The notes under the pieces were generated by a model that saw only the letters and a program-made list of their open reading frames with translations, was not told the DNA's origin and did not search any database. Made by a program: the position numbers and the translations under genes. 64,000 bases of DNA from Flavobacterium sp. UBA7665 (GTDB taxonomy: Bacteria; Bacteroidota; Bacteroidia; Flavobacteriales; Flavobacteriaceae): positions 87,885-151,884 of the forward strand of contig DLHP01000019.1 in NCBI GenBank assembly GCA_002483285.1, written 5' to 3'. Positions within the stretch are counted from its first letter, which is position 1. Every line of letters begins with the position of its first letter. Below are positions 51,276-63,900 of the stretch, piece by piece.

Positions 51276-54200
51276 GTGAAAACAAGACTACTTACAGCCA
51301 AGATCAGAACGATTATAATGGCCGGATTTATGATCGCATTTTCGGTATCGCAGGCGCAGATTGCAAGCTGGACTTATGAACCTTTGCAAGGTGCTGCTAC
51401 AACGCCAACACCCAATACCGGAGCGGGGAGTTCTTCTATTGTCCCTGGTGCCACACAGTCGCCGGGAACCGCTTCGGGTATGGATCCGGTCGTCAATTCA
51501 GGTTGCGGCGCGCAAAACGGATCGGTTAATGGTGGCTGGCAATTTTCGAGTTTCGATCCGGGATCGGTTACAGAAACCAATGGGGTGCAATTCAATGCAA
51601 GTACCGTAACGTATTCTAACATCACTTTTTCGTGGGACATGCGTTTTTCGAACACAGCGCCAAATACAGCGAGGCTGCAATACACGACCAACGGGAGCAC
51701 CTGGAACAATTTTATCATGACTGGGGCGAATACTACTATTTGCGCCGGTAGTACTATTACCTCCAACGGTTGTTTCCAGACCAATACCGGTGATGTGTAC
51801 CGTCGCATAACCGTAAACCTTTCGGCCATCACAGCGGTAAATAACAATGCCAATTTTGGTGTGAGGATATTGGCTGCCGTAGACCCCGTTTCGGGGCAAT
51901 TCAGGCAGGCAACCACACCAAGTTCGGTGGCAACCAATACGGGAACCTGGCGTTTTGATAATATTATCATTTCGGGTGTTGTGGGTAGCGGACCAACCAA
52001 TACGGTTTTCAACCCGTCTGGTACCGTGGCCATCTGCCCGGGCAGTTCTACCAATCTGCGATTTGTAGTGACTGGAGGCACCAGTCCGTACACCTTGATA
52101 TATAAGGACAACTTCGGAACCAATTTTACCCTCAACAATTATGTATCGGGGACCAATGTGCCGGTTTCGCCAACCGTGAATACCACCTATAGTTTGGTTT
52201 CTGTTGCTAACGCAGTAAACGGGCTTGCCGGGGTAGTCAGCGCGGTTTCCACCCGAACTGTGAATATCAATCCGCAACCGGCGCTGCCGCTCACGCTTTC
52301 GGCGTCACCATTTACCACCTATACCGTGAACGATCTTACGTCTTGCACGGCATCTACGGCTTTGCCGGCCAACTTTCCGCCTGCGACATTTTCAATCAGT
52401 GGGGTGAACTATACTGCTGTTTACACCAATACAGGAACGGCTACGACCTTTACTTTTCCTTATTCTGGTGGCTCAATGACGTTTACCGTTACCATTCGCA
52501 ACCTCACTACAACCTGTACCTGGACGAGCCCGGTTTACAGTTTTTCGAGATATACCGCGCCTTCGGTAACCACCCCGCCATCATCGATTATCCAATCGAC
52601 TTGTAGCGGGACACCGTTCAGCGCACTTACGGTGGTTGCGGCAGGATCCGGGTTGTCTTACCAATGGTATTCAGACGACGGTGTGACCATAACCAGCCTG
52701 AACTCGGCTGCCGAGATTGCAAGAGGTTCTCAAACGGCCAGTTACACACCGCAGTCCACAATCTTGGGGACACTCCGTTATTACGTTAGAATTTCAGGTT
52801 ATTGCAGCCCAGCAGTCAACAGTAGTTATTCTGGGAACCATACGGTGAACGCTGCTGCGGTTTCCGGAACCGTTTTAGGAGCGCAGACCATTTGTGCGGG
52901 CACCTCACCAGCCGATTTGCAATTGACCGGGCAAACCGGTAGCGTAATCAAATGGCAACGCGCCAACGATTTGGCGTTCACTTCTGGCGTGGCCGATATC
53001 GCAAGTACTTCGGCGACATTGGCCGGTAGTGTTATCGGTAACTTAACCCAAACGACTTATTTTATTGCTTTTGTCCAGAACGGAACCTGCACGGTGACTA
53101 CAACCCCAATTCAGGTATTGATTCGATCCACAACCTATTCGGCGGGTTCGTGGAGTAACGGAACGCCTGATAGTTTAACAACCGCGATCTTCAACGGCAA
53201 TTACAGCTCAACGGGAAACCTAAATGCCTGTTCGGTTCAGGTGGTTTCTGGAAATGTTGTTTTCAACCCCGGACACACGCTTATCATTGAGAATGCACTC
53301 GACGTCTCGGGCGGAACCCTGACTTTTGAAAATGACGCAAGCCTGGTACAGGTAAATTACACTTTAAATTCGGGTAACATCACTTACAAGCGCGATACCA
53401 ATCCGGTACGCCGATTTGACTATACCTATTGGTCATCGCCAGTTGACCTTCAAATTATGTCCAACATTTTTACACTGGCACAGCAACCTTTAAGTGATAA
53501 ATATTTCTGGATGAATACCGCTACTTACCAATGGACACAAGTGGCCAATCCTTCACTCACGCCTATGGATATTGGGAAAGGTTATATCATTCGCGCGCCA
53601 CAAAGCTTTGATCCGGTTGCTACGTCGGTAGCCAACGCCACTTTTACAGGTGTCCCAAACAATGGAGATTATGAGGTGGATATTGTAAAGGCTGGAGTCA
53701 ATGATTTGAACTGCATCGGGAATCCGTATCCAAGCGCAGTAAATGCCCGGGAGTTTATAGAAGAAAATACCGCCGCATTTGGCAGCCCCGCCGGAACCAC
53801 CTTGTATTTCTGGACGCACAATACGCCCATCACCAACAACCTTTACACTTTTGATGATTATGCTTTGTACAATTTGTCAGGAAGTACCGTTACCGCGACG
53901 CCTGCGCCGGGATTAAACAATGCCGCCCCGAACGGATTTATCGCCGCCGGTCAAAGTTTCTTGGTAAGAGGAGTCATTGAAGGGACGACATCCGCAACAT
54001 TTAAAAATTCGATGCGCGAAATTGGCAATAACGATCAATTTTTTAGGACCAATAATAGCGATGATCAACAAAGAAACCGCGTCTGGCTTGACCTGACCGG
54101 CGAACAAGGTGCCTTCAAGCAAATCCTTGTCGGATATATTGAAAATGCCACCAACAATTATGATCCTGGTTACGACGGTGAAATTATCGAAGCAGGAAAC

Positions 54201-54737
54201 GCGGTAAGCTTCTATTCTATACTCGACAATAAGAAACTGGGAATCCAAGCGAAATCATTGCCCTTTGAAACCAGTGACCAGACGGCTTTGGGTTTTGTTG
54301 CGACAATTGCCGGAACTTACCAAATTGCACTTTCGCAATGGGATGGATTGTTTGAAAACCAAACCGTTTATCTTGAAGATAAATTATTACAAGAGGTACA
54401 CAACTTAAATGAAAACCCTTATGTGTTCGTGTCGGAACCCGGAACTTTCAATGACCGTTTTCTACTGCGCTATACCAATGTTAATTTAAATACCTCGCAG
54501 CACACATTTGGACCTAACGATGTGGTTATTTCTAAAGATAAAAATGCAGTCATCATTCGTTCTACTATGGCGATGACCGATGTCAAAGTGTTTGATATTT
54601 CGGGAAGAATACTACTGGAAAAATCGGCGGCCAACAGCAAAGAGATTGTTTTAAGCCAGGACTGGGCGGCTCAGGTTTTACTGTTCCAGGTCACTTTTAA
54701 AAACGATAAAAGCGTGACAAAGAAAATGGTCAATTAA
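51276..54737 (+). CDS. large secreted protein with T9SS type A C-terminal sorting domain
   Basis: 1153 residues from GTG 51276; the nearby ATG at 51265 is out of frame. Signal peptide ends FSVSQAQ. Residues 25-245 form a jelly-roll-like domain (WDMRFSNTAPNTARLQYTTN, NNANFGVRI, WRFDNIIISG) like the repeats of the lipoprotein at 49714. Ig-like/PKD-like units follow (AICPGSSTNLRF.., YSLVSVANA), a beta-rich middle region, and at 1075-1153 a T9SS sorting tail: NKNAVIIRSTMAMTDVKVFD then ISGRILLEKSA and a final FKNDKSVTKKMVN. It should be exported by type IX secretion and displayed or released. Confidence 0.88.
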   Translation: MKTRLLTAKIRTIIMAGFMIAFSVSQAQIASWTYEPLQGAATTPTPNTGAGSSSIVPGATQSPGTASGMDPVVNSGCGAQNGSVNGGWQFSSFDPGSVTETNGVQFNASTVTYSNITFSWDMRFSNTAPNTARLQYTTNGSTWNNFIMTGANTTICAGSTITSNGCFQTNTGDVYRRITVNLSAITAVNNNANFGVRILAAVDPVSGQFRQATTPSSVATNTGTWRFDNIIISGVVGSGPTNTVFNPSGTVAICPGSSTNLRFVVTGGTSPYTLIYKDNFGTNFTLNNYVSGTNVPVSPTVNTTYSLVSVANAVNGLAGVVSAVSTRTVNINPQPALPLTLSASPFTTYTVNDLTSCTASTALPANFPPATFSISGVNYTAVYTNTGTATTFTFPYSGGSMTFTVTIRNLTTTCTWTSPVYSFSRYTAPSVTTPPSSIIQSTCSGTPFSALTVVAAGSGLSYQWYSDDGVTITSLNSAAEIARGSQTASYTPQSTILGTLRYYVRISGYCSPAVNSSYSGNHTVNAAAVSGTVLGAQTICAGTSPADLQLTGQTGSVIKWQRANDLAFTSGVADIASTSATLAGSVIGNLTQTTYFIAFVQNGTCTVTTTPIQVLIRSTTYSAGSWSNGTPDSLTTAIFNGNYSSTGNLNACSVQVVSGNVVFNPGHTLIIENALDVSGGTLTFENDASLVQVNYTLNSGNITYKRDTNPVRRFDYTYWSSPVDLQIMSNIFTLAQQPLSDKYFWMNTATYQWTQVANPSLTPMDIGKGYIIRAPQSFDPVATSVANATFTGVPNNGDYEVDIVKAGVNDLNCIGNPYPSAVNAREFIEENTAAFGSPAGTTLYFWTHNTPITNNLYTFDDYALYNLSGSTVTATPAPGLNNAAPNGFIAAGQSFLVRGVIEGTTSATFKNSMREIGNNDQFFRTNNSDDQQRNRVWLDLTGEQGAFKQILVGYIENATNNYDPGYDGEIIEAGNAVSFYSILDNKKLGIQAKSLPFETSDQTALGFVATIAGTYQIALSQWDGLFENQTVYLEDKLLQEVHNLNENPYVFVSEPGTFNDRFLLRYTNVNLNTSQHTFGPNDVVISKDKNAVIIRSTMAMTDVKVFDISGRILLEKSAANSKEIVLSQDWAAQVLLFQVTFKNDKSVTKKMVN

Positions 54738-54799
54738 ACCTACAATTTCAAAAGCCTATGGACGTTTGGAAACTGCAAAAATCATCGACGAAATACATC

Positions 54800-54828
54800 A
54801 AAAAACGACCAATCACTTGGTCGTTTTT
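54800..54828 (+). terminator. rho-independent terminator after the T9SS protein
   Basis: AAAACGACCAA pairs with TTGGTCGTTTT around TCAC, followed by a T run. Confidence 0.88.
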
Positions 54829-54914
54829 TGTTAATATATTCATAACAATTCGTTGATAGCCAGCGGGTTTTATAGCAATATTTTTATACCTCAAAACCAT
54901 AATTATTTTAAAAA

Positions 54915-57900
54915 ATGAAATCAATTTTACAACTGCTGGTCAGTCGTTTGCCGAGGATTCTCCGAAAGGAAAAATCCACAGCAATGGCTGAAAACGATTC
55001 GGGAACCAAGCCGAATTTGTTTGTCACAGGAGAGAAGAATTACAAGGGTAATTCTTTTTTTTCCGCCTGGTTTCGCCTTACCCCAAAAGGTGATGCCTTA
55101 AATTTTCGTCATGCTGCAATGGCGGTTTTGCTTTTATTGCTGTCGGCCCATTCCTGGGCACAGTTGAGCATTACTTCAACAAGCACGGCGTTTACGCAGA
55201 ATTTTACGATTGGGTCGTCTGCCACTGCGGCGATGCCCACCGGATTTAAAATTTGCACGGGCGCGTCTCCCAATTGGGACACCGGTGCTACGGCCACAAC
55301 CTTGGCTGCAGGCACATCAGGAACAGGAGCGCTCACCGGGAGTTCTTCGGGAAGCACCTATAATTTTGCCAATGGCGTTACCGCATCTTCGACAGATCGG
55401 GCCGTCGGTTTCCTGACTTCGGGAGGATTTGCTTCGCCAAATTCAATCATCCTGAAATTTACCAATAATACAGGAGTTACCGTTACCAGCCTCAATGTGA
55501 GCTACGATTACGAGAAATACCGCGCCGGAACAAGGGCATGGGGGATGACATTTTTCCACGGTGCCACTGCCAATCCAACAACGGCTGCTACTGCAGGAGA
55601 TCAGTCTTATGCTGCCGATGGGGCAAATGCTGTAGTCAATCCGCCTACATCAACTACAAAGACAATCACCGGGCTTACCGTTTCAATTGCTAACGGAGCA
55701 AGTTATTATCTCAAATGGACGAGTACAGGTTCTGGAGGTTCTACCAATTCACAAGGAATAGGTCTTGACAATTTTAGTATCACTGCCTTTGGCGCTGCTG
55801 CACCGCCAACCATTACCGGTGCGGCTACCGCTTCGGCATTTACTACAGTTTATGGTACAGCCTCGGCGGCACAGAATTTTAGTGTGTCTGGCGCTGATTT
55901 GACTGCCAATCTCGTTGCAACTGCGCCAGCTGGTTTTGAAGTTTCAAACGACGGAACCGCCTATGGCACTACTGCAAGCTTTACACAATCGGGCGGCAAT
56001 GCAAGTGGTACGCTACGTATCAGACTGAAAGCAGATGCTCAGGTAAGTGGCGATTACAACGCGAAAACTATTGCGCTCACTTCAACCGGAGCAACCACTG
56101 TAGACATTACAACTTCGGCGACTGGAAATTCTGTTACTGCCAAAGAGCTACTCATATCCGGAATTGTTCCCGAGAATAAAGTTTTTGACGGAAATACTTC
56201 GGCTACCTTAACAGGAACAGCAGCTTTAGAAGGATTGCTCACAGCAGATATCCCGAACGTTACTTTAGGCGGAAGCCCAGTGGCAACCTTTGCCAGTTCG
56301 GCCATCGCCGAGAATATTCCGGTAACCGTCACGGGTTATACGATCAGCGGTTCGGCAGCATCAAACTATGCCTTAACGCAGCCTTTAGGACTTACCGCAA
56401 ACATCACTTCGGCAAGCACGCCCGTTATCAACAGTGCCACTACGGCTACTGCGACTTACGGTATTGCAGCGACTCCTTATATTATTACCGCAAGCGGATC
56501 GCCGACACTTTTTACCGCCGACGGTTTGCCAAACGGATTAGAAGTTAATTCATCAACAGGTGAAATCACCGGTGTACCTTTGGATTTTCCGGGTCTCTAC
56601 AATGTGACGCTTACCGCCAGCAATGGCGAGATCGGAACCGGTTTTCTGGCCTATACCATCCTTGCCAAAGAACTTACAGTAAGTGGCGCTACCGCCGACA
56701 ATAAGGAATATGACAGGACAACCACTGCAACCATTTCAGGGTCTGTTTTAGACGGCGTTGTAGGTAGCGATGATGTCACCGTTTCAAACACCGCGACATT
56801 TGCCGATGCTAACGTTGGAACTGCAATCGCAGTCACTTCTACACAAACTTTAACAGGTGTGGATGCAGTGAAATACACCTTAACTATACCAACAGGTTTA
56901 ACGGCCGATATCACGCCAAAAGCACTGACCATTCCTGATGCTGTGGCGCAAAACAAGCCTTTCGACGGAAATACCACGGCCACTATTACCGGAACCTTAT
57001 CTGGTATCATCGCGCCGGATGTGGTTACTTTGAACTTATCGGGTACTTTTGCCACTTCGGCTGTAGGAACTGGAATCGCAGTAACGTCTACTTCAACTAT
57101 TGGAGGTGCAAACGCTGCCAATTATAGTTTAACGCAACCTTCTGGATTGACTGCAAACATCCTCGCTGGACCAACTGTATTGGCCGCCGGAGATTTAGCA
57201 ATCATTGGCTATAACACTTCGGGTGCACCCGATAATTTCGCCGTTTTGGTATTGAAAGATCTTAACGCAGGAACCGTATTCTATGTCAATGACAACGAAG
57301 TGGCCACTGCGGGCGGAACTGCCTTTACTGACTTGGGTGAAGTAGAAGCATCGTTTACCGTTAAAGCAGGCCAAACCATTCCAGCAGGAACGGTGCTGAT
57401 TTTGCCTTGGGGACAAGCTGCAGTTTCTACTACGACTTATGACTGGAGCACAACATCGGGCGCCGGTTTAGGAAACAACAATGAAGAACTGTATATCTAT
57501 ACAGCTTCGGCCATCACGTCATCAACCCCAACAGCTTTCATTTATTATGCAAAGATTGGTACCAGCGTTAGCGCGATCCCATCGGGATTGACTGCAGGTA
57601 CCACAGCGATTAGCCCAAGTGGCAGTGCTTTGCGTTATGCTACATCGGGAGCGAGATATGTAGGTTGCCCACAACAATTGTTGGCGGCGATAGGGACCAC
57701 CGCTACCAATTGGAATACAACGGGCGCAGCAACTTTGGCTGCCGCCGATTGGACGTTTACCGTTGAATCGGTTTGCCGCTCGATTGATGCAACCGGAACT
57801 TTGGCTGCTTTGACCACGACTTACGGAACTGCATCTGCCGAAACTTCATTCGAGGTTTCTGGATCAAACCTTCTTGCAGGAATCACGGTAACCGCTCCAG

Positions 57901-60900
57901 CAGGTTTTGAAGTGTCTTTGACTTCTGGCGGAGCGTTTGCTTCAAGTCTTACCATTGGTGCTGCAGGTAACATTGCTTCAACCACTGTATTTGTAAGATT
58001 GGCCGCTGCCACTACTTTTGGGACTTACTCAGGCAATATAGCCCTGACCAGTGCCGGGACTACTTCGGCAAATGTGGCCACAGCTTCAAGCACAGTTGAT
58101 AAATTGACCATCACAACCACGGGTGCTGTTGCTTCAAATAAGGTTTATGACACTACGGCAACTGCCACAATCACGGGTGCTCTTCCTGTAGGCGCCGTTG
58201 TAACCGACGGTATTGCCATTGTTGGCGACGGAACTTTTGATTCTGCTAACGTAGGTACTGCCAAGCCTGTAACGGCCAACCTGACATTGACAGGAAGCAA
58301 TACTTCTAGCTATATCCTAACGCAACCAACAGGTTTAACTGCCGATATCACGGCTGTTGCTTTGACCATTACAGGAATCACGGCCAACAGTAAAGTGTTC
58401 GACGGAAACACCGATGCTACTATAAGCGGAACTCCATCTTTGGTGGGCGTATTATCGGCCGATTTGGCCAATGTGGTTTTAGACGGAACTCCGGTAGCCA
58501 CGTTTGCCACTTCGGCTGTGGGAACTGCGATTGCTGTAAACGTTACCGGTTACACCCTTTCAGGTTCGGCTGCTACCAATTACGTATTGACACAGCCTAC
58601 CTTGTCTGCTGACATTACCGATTCGCCATTCCCTACCATTACAAGTGTATTGACGGCGTCAGCTGTTTATGGAATGCCTTCGGCTACCTACACTATTACA
58701 GGTACTGAATCACCGACTTCTTACAATGCCGTTGGTTTGCCATCGGGATTGAGCGTGAATACCGCAACAGGTGAGATCACAGGAACGCCAACAGATTTTC
58801 CAGGCGTATTCAATGTGACCATTTCTGCTACAAACCTTGGCGGAACCGGGACCGCAATCCTCGTGTATACCATCACTCCAAAAGAACTGACTGTTGCAAC
58901 AGCAGTGGCCGATACAAAGGTATACGACCAAACTACAGCTGCAACCATTTCGGGCTCTAGCCTGGTAGGCGTTGTTGGAGCCGACGACGTATTGGTTTCA
59001 AATACCGGAACTTTTGCAAGTGCTACGGTGGGAACTGCCATCGCAGTAACATCGACACAAACTTTAAGTGGTGCCGACGCAGCCAAATACACGCTGACAT
59101 TGCCTGCCGGATTAAGTGCCGATATTACACCAAAAGCCTTGACTATTCCAGACGCCTTGGCTCAAAACAAAGTATTTGATGGTACCGATACCGCTACAAT
59201 TACAGGAACCTTGACTGGAGTAATTGCTCCAGACGACGTGACTTTGACACTATCCGGAACTTTTGCCAGTTCAACCCCGGCAAACGGAATCGTCGTAACG
59301 TCTACTTCAACCATTGGCGGTGCCGATGCGGGTAACTACACCTTGACACAACCAACCGGGCTGACAGCCAACATTATCCCTGGCCCAACCACATTGGCGG
59401 CCGGCGACATTGCCATCATTGGTTACAATACGACTGTAGCACCAGACAATATCGCAATCTTGGTATTGAAGGAATTGAATCCCGGTACCGTATTTTACGT
59501 AAACGATAATGAAGTGTCTGCCGCTGGTGGAACCGCTTTCGCCGATTTGGGTGAGGCCGAAGCTTCGTTCACCGTAAAAGCCGGACAAACGATCCCAGCG
59601 GGAACAGTAATCGTTTTGCCTTGGGGTCAAGCGGCTGTTTCTACGACTACCTACGACTGGAGTTCAACTACAGGCGCTGGTTTGGGTAATAACAACGAAG
59701 AAATTTATATCTATACTGCACCGGCGATTACCGCTACAACACCAACCGCTTTTATTTACTTTGCAAAAGTGGGCAGCAGCGTAAGCGCAATCCCTGCCGG
59801 TTTAACTTTGGGTACTACAGCGATTAGCCCAACAGGCGCTGCATTGCGTTATAAAACGACAGGCGCTTTGTATGTGGGCTGTCCTGCGGCTTTATTGGCT
59901 GCCATTGGCGACACTGCCACAAACTGGGCGTCTACTGGTGCTACAACTACTGTGGCTACCGATTGGTCATTTACGGTAGAGGCGCTTTGCCGTACTATTG
60001 CTACGACAGGCACTTTGTCGGTATTGTCGACTACTTATGGAACGCCATCTTCAGAAACCTCTTTTGACGTTTCGGGAAGCAATTTAATCGAAGGCATCCT
60101 CGTCACTGCTCCGTCAGGATACGAATTGTCATTGACCTCGGGCGGAACTTTTACGCCGACATTAACCGTAGGTGCTGCAGGTACTATAGATCCTACAACA
60201 ATTTATGTGAGATTGTCTGCTGCTGCGACATTTGGCACGTACTCTGGAAACATCGTTTTGACGAGCTCGGGCGCACCAACAGTAAATGTTGCGACAGGCG
60301 CTGGAACTGTTTCTAAATTGACCATCTCAACTTCCGGAGCCGTAGCTTCAAACAAGGTTTACGACAGGACTACAGTTGCCCAGATCACCGGCGCTGTTGC
60401 TGTTGGAGCCATTGTAAATGACGGAATCACCATTGTTGGAGACGGAACTTTTGATTCGGCCAACGTAGGAACTGCAATTCCAGTAACCGCTGCATTGACT
60501 TTGAGCGGTTTGAACACATCGAGTTATGACTTGGTTCAACCTACAGGTCTTGCCGCCGATATCACACCGGCTACCTTAACCATTGCAGGTGTTTCTGCCA
60601 ATAATAAAGAGTATGATGCCAATTCAAGCGCAACCTTAACAGGAACTTTAGCTGGAGTGATTGCTCCGGATAATGTAACTTTGGTAAAAAGCGCAAGTTT
60701 TGCCACCGCAACCGTAGGAACTGCCAAACCGGTAACTTCTACCTCTTTTGTAACCGGAGTTGATGCTGGCAACTATGAATTCGTACAACCAACAGGACTT
60801 GTTGCCGACATCACACCGAAAGCATTGACCATTGCCGATGCTATTGCCCAAAACAAAGTATTTGATGGCAATACGACTGCTGTGATCACCGGAACACTTT

Positions 60901-63900
60901 CGGGAGTAATCGAACCGGATAACGTTGTATTGAACCTTTCGGGAACTTTCGCCACGTCGGCAGTTGGTACCGGAATTGCCGTAACATCAACTTCAACGAT
61001 CACTGGTGGAGATGCCTCAAACTATACTTTGACGCAACCTTTGGGATTGACTGCCAACATTACTGCTGGTGCCTTGACGCCGCAGACGATTACTTTCAAT
61101 CCTTTGGCCGATGTAGTTTACGGTGACACCGTGACTTTGACCGCGACGGCTTCTTCAGGATTGCCGGTGAGTTATGAAAGTTTAAATCCGGCAATTGCTT
61201 CTATTTCAGGTAACGTGCTTACCACATTGAGCGTTGGCACGGTAACAATCAAAGCGACGCAAGCCGGAGACGGAACTTACGATACCGCACCGTTCGTCAA
61301 CCAAACGTTAACCATCACACCAAAAGAGCTTACAGCTACCGCTACAGCCAACAATAAGGTGTATGATGGCAATGAGTTTGCTACCATCGGCGGTACTTTA
61401 AATGGTATTGTAGGTGCCGACGTTGTGAACTTTAACGGGACAGGAATTTTTGTTTCTTCAACCGTTGGGACAACAATCGAAGTGATCTCAACTGCCTCAA
61501 TTGATGGGGCCAATGCATCCAATTATACTTTGGCTGCTTTGACCGGACTCACTGCCGACATCACACCAAAATCTTTAACAGTTGTTCCCGGAACTGCTGT
61601 GGCCGACAATAAGGTGTATGACCAAACCGACGTCGCCAACATTACTGGTGGTGATTTAGTTGGAGTGGTAGGAGCCGACGAGGTATACATCCTCGACACT
61701 TTCGGAACTTTTAACGACGCTAATGTAGGTACTGCAAAACCGGTAACCGCTGCGTTGACATTAGATGGTGCCAGTGCATTTAACTATACCTTGATCCAGC
61801 CTACTGGTCTTACCGCAAACATTACTGCTGCGGGATTGACCATTAACGGACTTTCAGGAGTCGATAAGGTTTACGATGCCACGACCGCTGCAAGCATTAC
61901 TGGAACACCATCATTGACAGGTATCCTTGGTGCCGACGATGTTGTCCTTTCGGGATCGGCTGTAGCCTCGTTCGCAACGAAAACTGTTGCAAACGCCAAA
62001 CCGATAACTGTTAGCGGTTATACCTTAAGCGGCGCGCAAGCTGGCAATTACAGCGTCGCACAGCCTACCGGAATTACTGCAAACATTACACCGGCATCAC
62101 TTCAGGTTATCGGGGCAGTTGCCCAGAATAAACCATTCGACGGCACTACTGCTGCAGTGATTACGGGAACATTGAGCGCTGCTTTGGGCAGCGATGTAGT
62201 CACCTTGATTGGTACCGGAAACTTCGCCACATCGGCCATGGGAACGGCAATCGCTGTTACTGCCACGGCAACGGTAGGTGGAGCAGACGGATTGAATTAC
62301 ATCATCGACCCACAACCAACCGGTTTGTTCGCAGACATTACAGCTGGACTCCAGTTTACACAGGGCAGGCTGGTTGTTGCAAGGGTAGGGGCTACAGGCC
62401 AACCCACAGCACCAACATCTGCTTCAACTGCAACCTTCCTGGATGAATACACCACAACGGGAACCGCTGGTATCTCAGTAGCATTGCCAACTGCTTCTAC
62501 AAGTACCATCAACAGGATTACGGAGAGCGGATCGGCTACGTCAGAAGTACAATTGAATCTTTCTGCCAATGGCCAGTATTTGGTTTTGGGCGGATATGAT
62601 TTGGCTCCAGGTACGGCTTCGGCCAACAATGCTGCGAATCCACGCGTTATTGCAAGGATTAACAACTACGGTACGGTGGCTACACTTCCAATTGGTGCTA
62701 CCCATACGTCAGGATTCCGCTCGGCGACTTCTACCGACGGAACAAGATTCTGGACAGCAGGTAACGGAAATGGGGTAACAACCGTTCCTTTCACAGCAAG
62801 TACGGTTACTCCGGCCACGCCAACTACAATTTTTAGCGGCGCTACGAACCTAAGGGTAGTATCCATTTTCAACAACCAGTTGTATTACAGCACTGGGTCT
62901 GGAACCAACGGAATTTATAAAGTAGGAACCGGAACACCGACAACGACGGGACAAACTTCAACCAATGTTGTAGGACTCGCCGATGTGTACGCCTATTCTA
63001 TGGTAAACCGCGGTGGAAGCAACTGGAATTTGTACGCTGTTGTAGGAAGTTCGGTTGCCGCTAACCAGGGAATCTACAAATATTCTTCGGTTGACAACGG
63101 CGCCACCTGGACCGCAAACGGAAGCATCAAGCCAACCGCTGCGCCAACCTTTGGTATTACTGCTACGGTGAACGGAAGCAATGTTGATATCTATGCTACT
63201 ACGGCCACAGGAACGGCATCTACCATCCTAAAAGTGACCGATAGTGCAGCATTCAACGCGAACTTGACTGGTACACCTACCGTTTTGGTAACTGCTCCCG
63301 CGAATACTTTCTTCAGGGGAATCGCTTTTGCTCCGGTAGAACCGGTAAGCGCTGCTGTTTTGGCAGGAAACGCGACGGTGTGCCAAGACGCTTCAACCAC
63401 CAACCTAAGTGTTGCCATTACTGGCGGCGTTGGGCCGTTTACGGTTACCTATAGTGACGGAACATCGAATTTTACGGTGCCCAACTACACCAGCGATGCC
63501 AATATTCCGGTAACGCCGTCAACAACCACAACCTATACCTTGGTTTCAGTCACTGATGCGTATGGATATGCCGGTTCTGGTATTTCAGGCAGTGCGGTAG
63601 TAACGGTAAACGCCAACGTAACCTATTACGCCGATACCGACGGGGATACCTTTGGAGATTTGAACAGTCCAACAGTTTCTTGTTTTGGTGCTCCTGAAGG
63701 TTACGTCGCCAACAGTACTGATTGCGATGATACCAACGGGACCATCTATCAAAGCGGACTTCTTTATATCGATTTGGATAACGACGGATTTGACGCGGGA
63801 CAAGCTACGGTTTGTTATGGCGCTTCTGTTCCCACGGGTTATTCAATTACTACTGGCGGTACCGATTGTGATGACACGAACCCATTGTTGAACCCAACAA

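Noticed and set aside
56142..62180. Regular repeats that could be taken for a CRISPR or satellite array
   Set aside because: The repeats are about 240-250 bp, diverged and in one open frame; they encode YDG-type protein units.
55109..63803. Many minus-strand reading frames of 60-156 codons opposite the giant repeat gene
   Set aside because: They are rich in Val, Ala, Pro and Thr, repeat with the sense repeats and have no start signals; they are shadows of the biased codon use on the plus strand.
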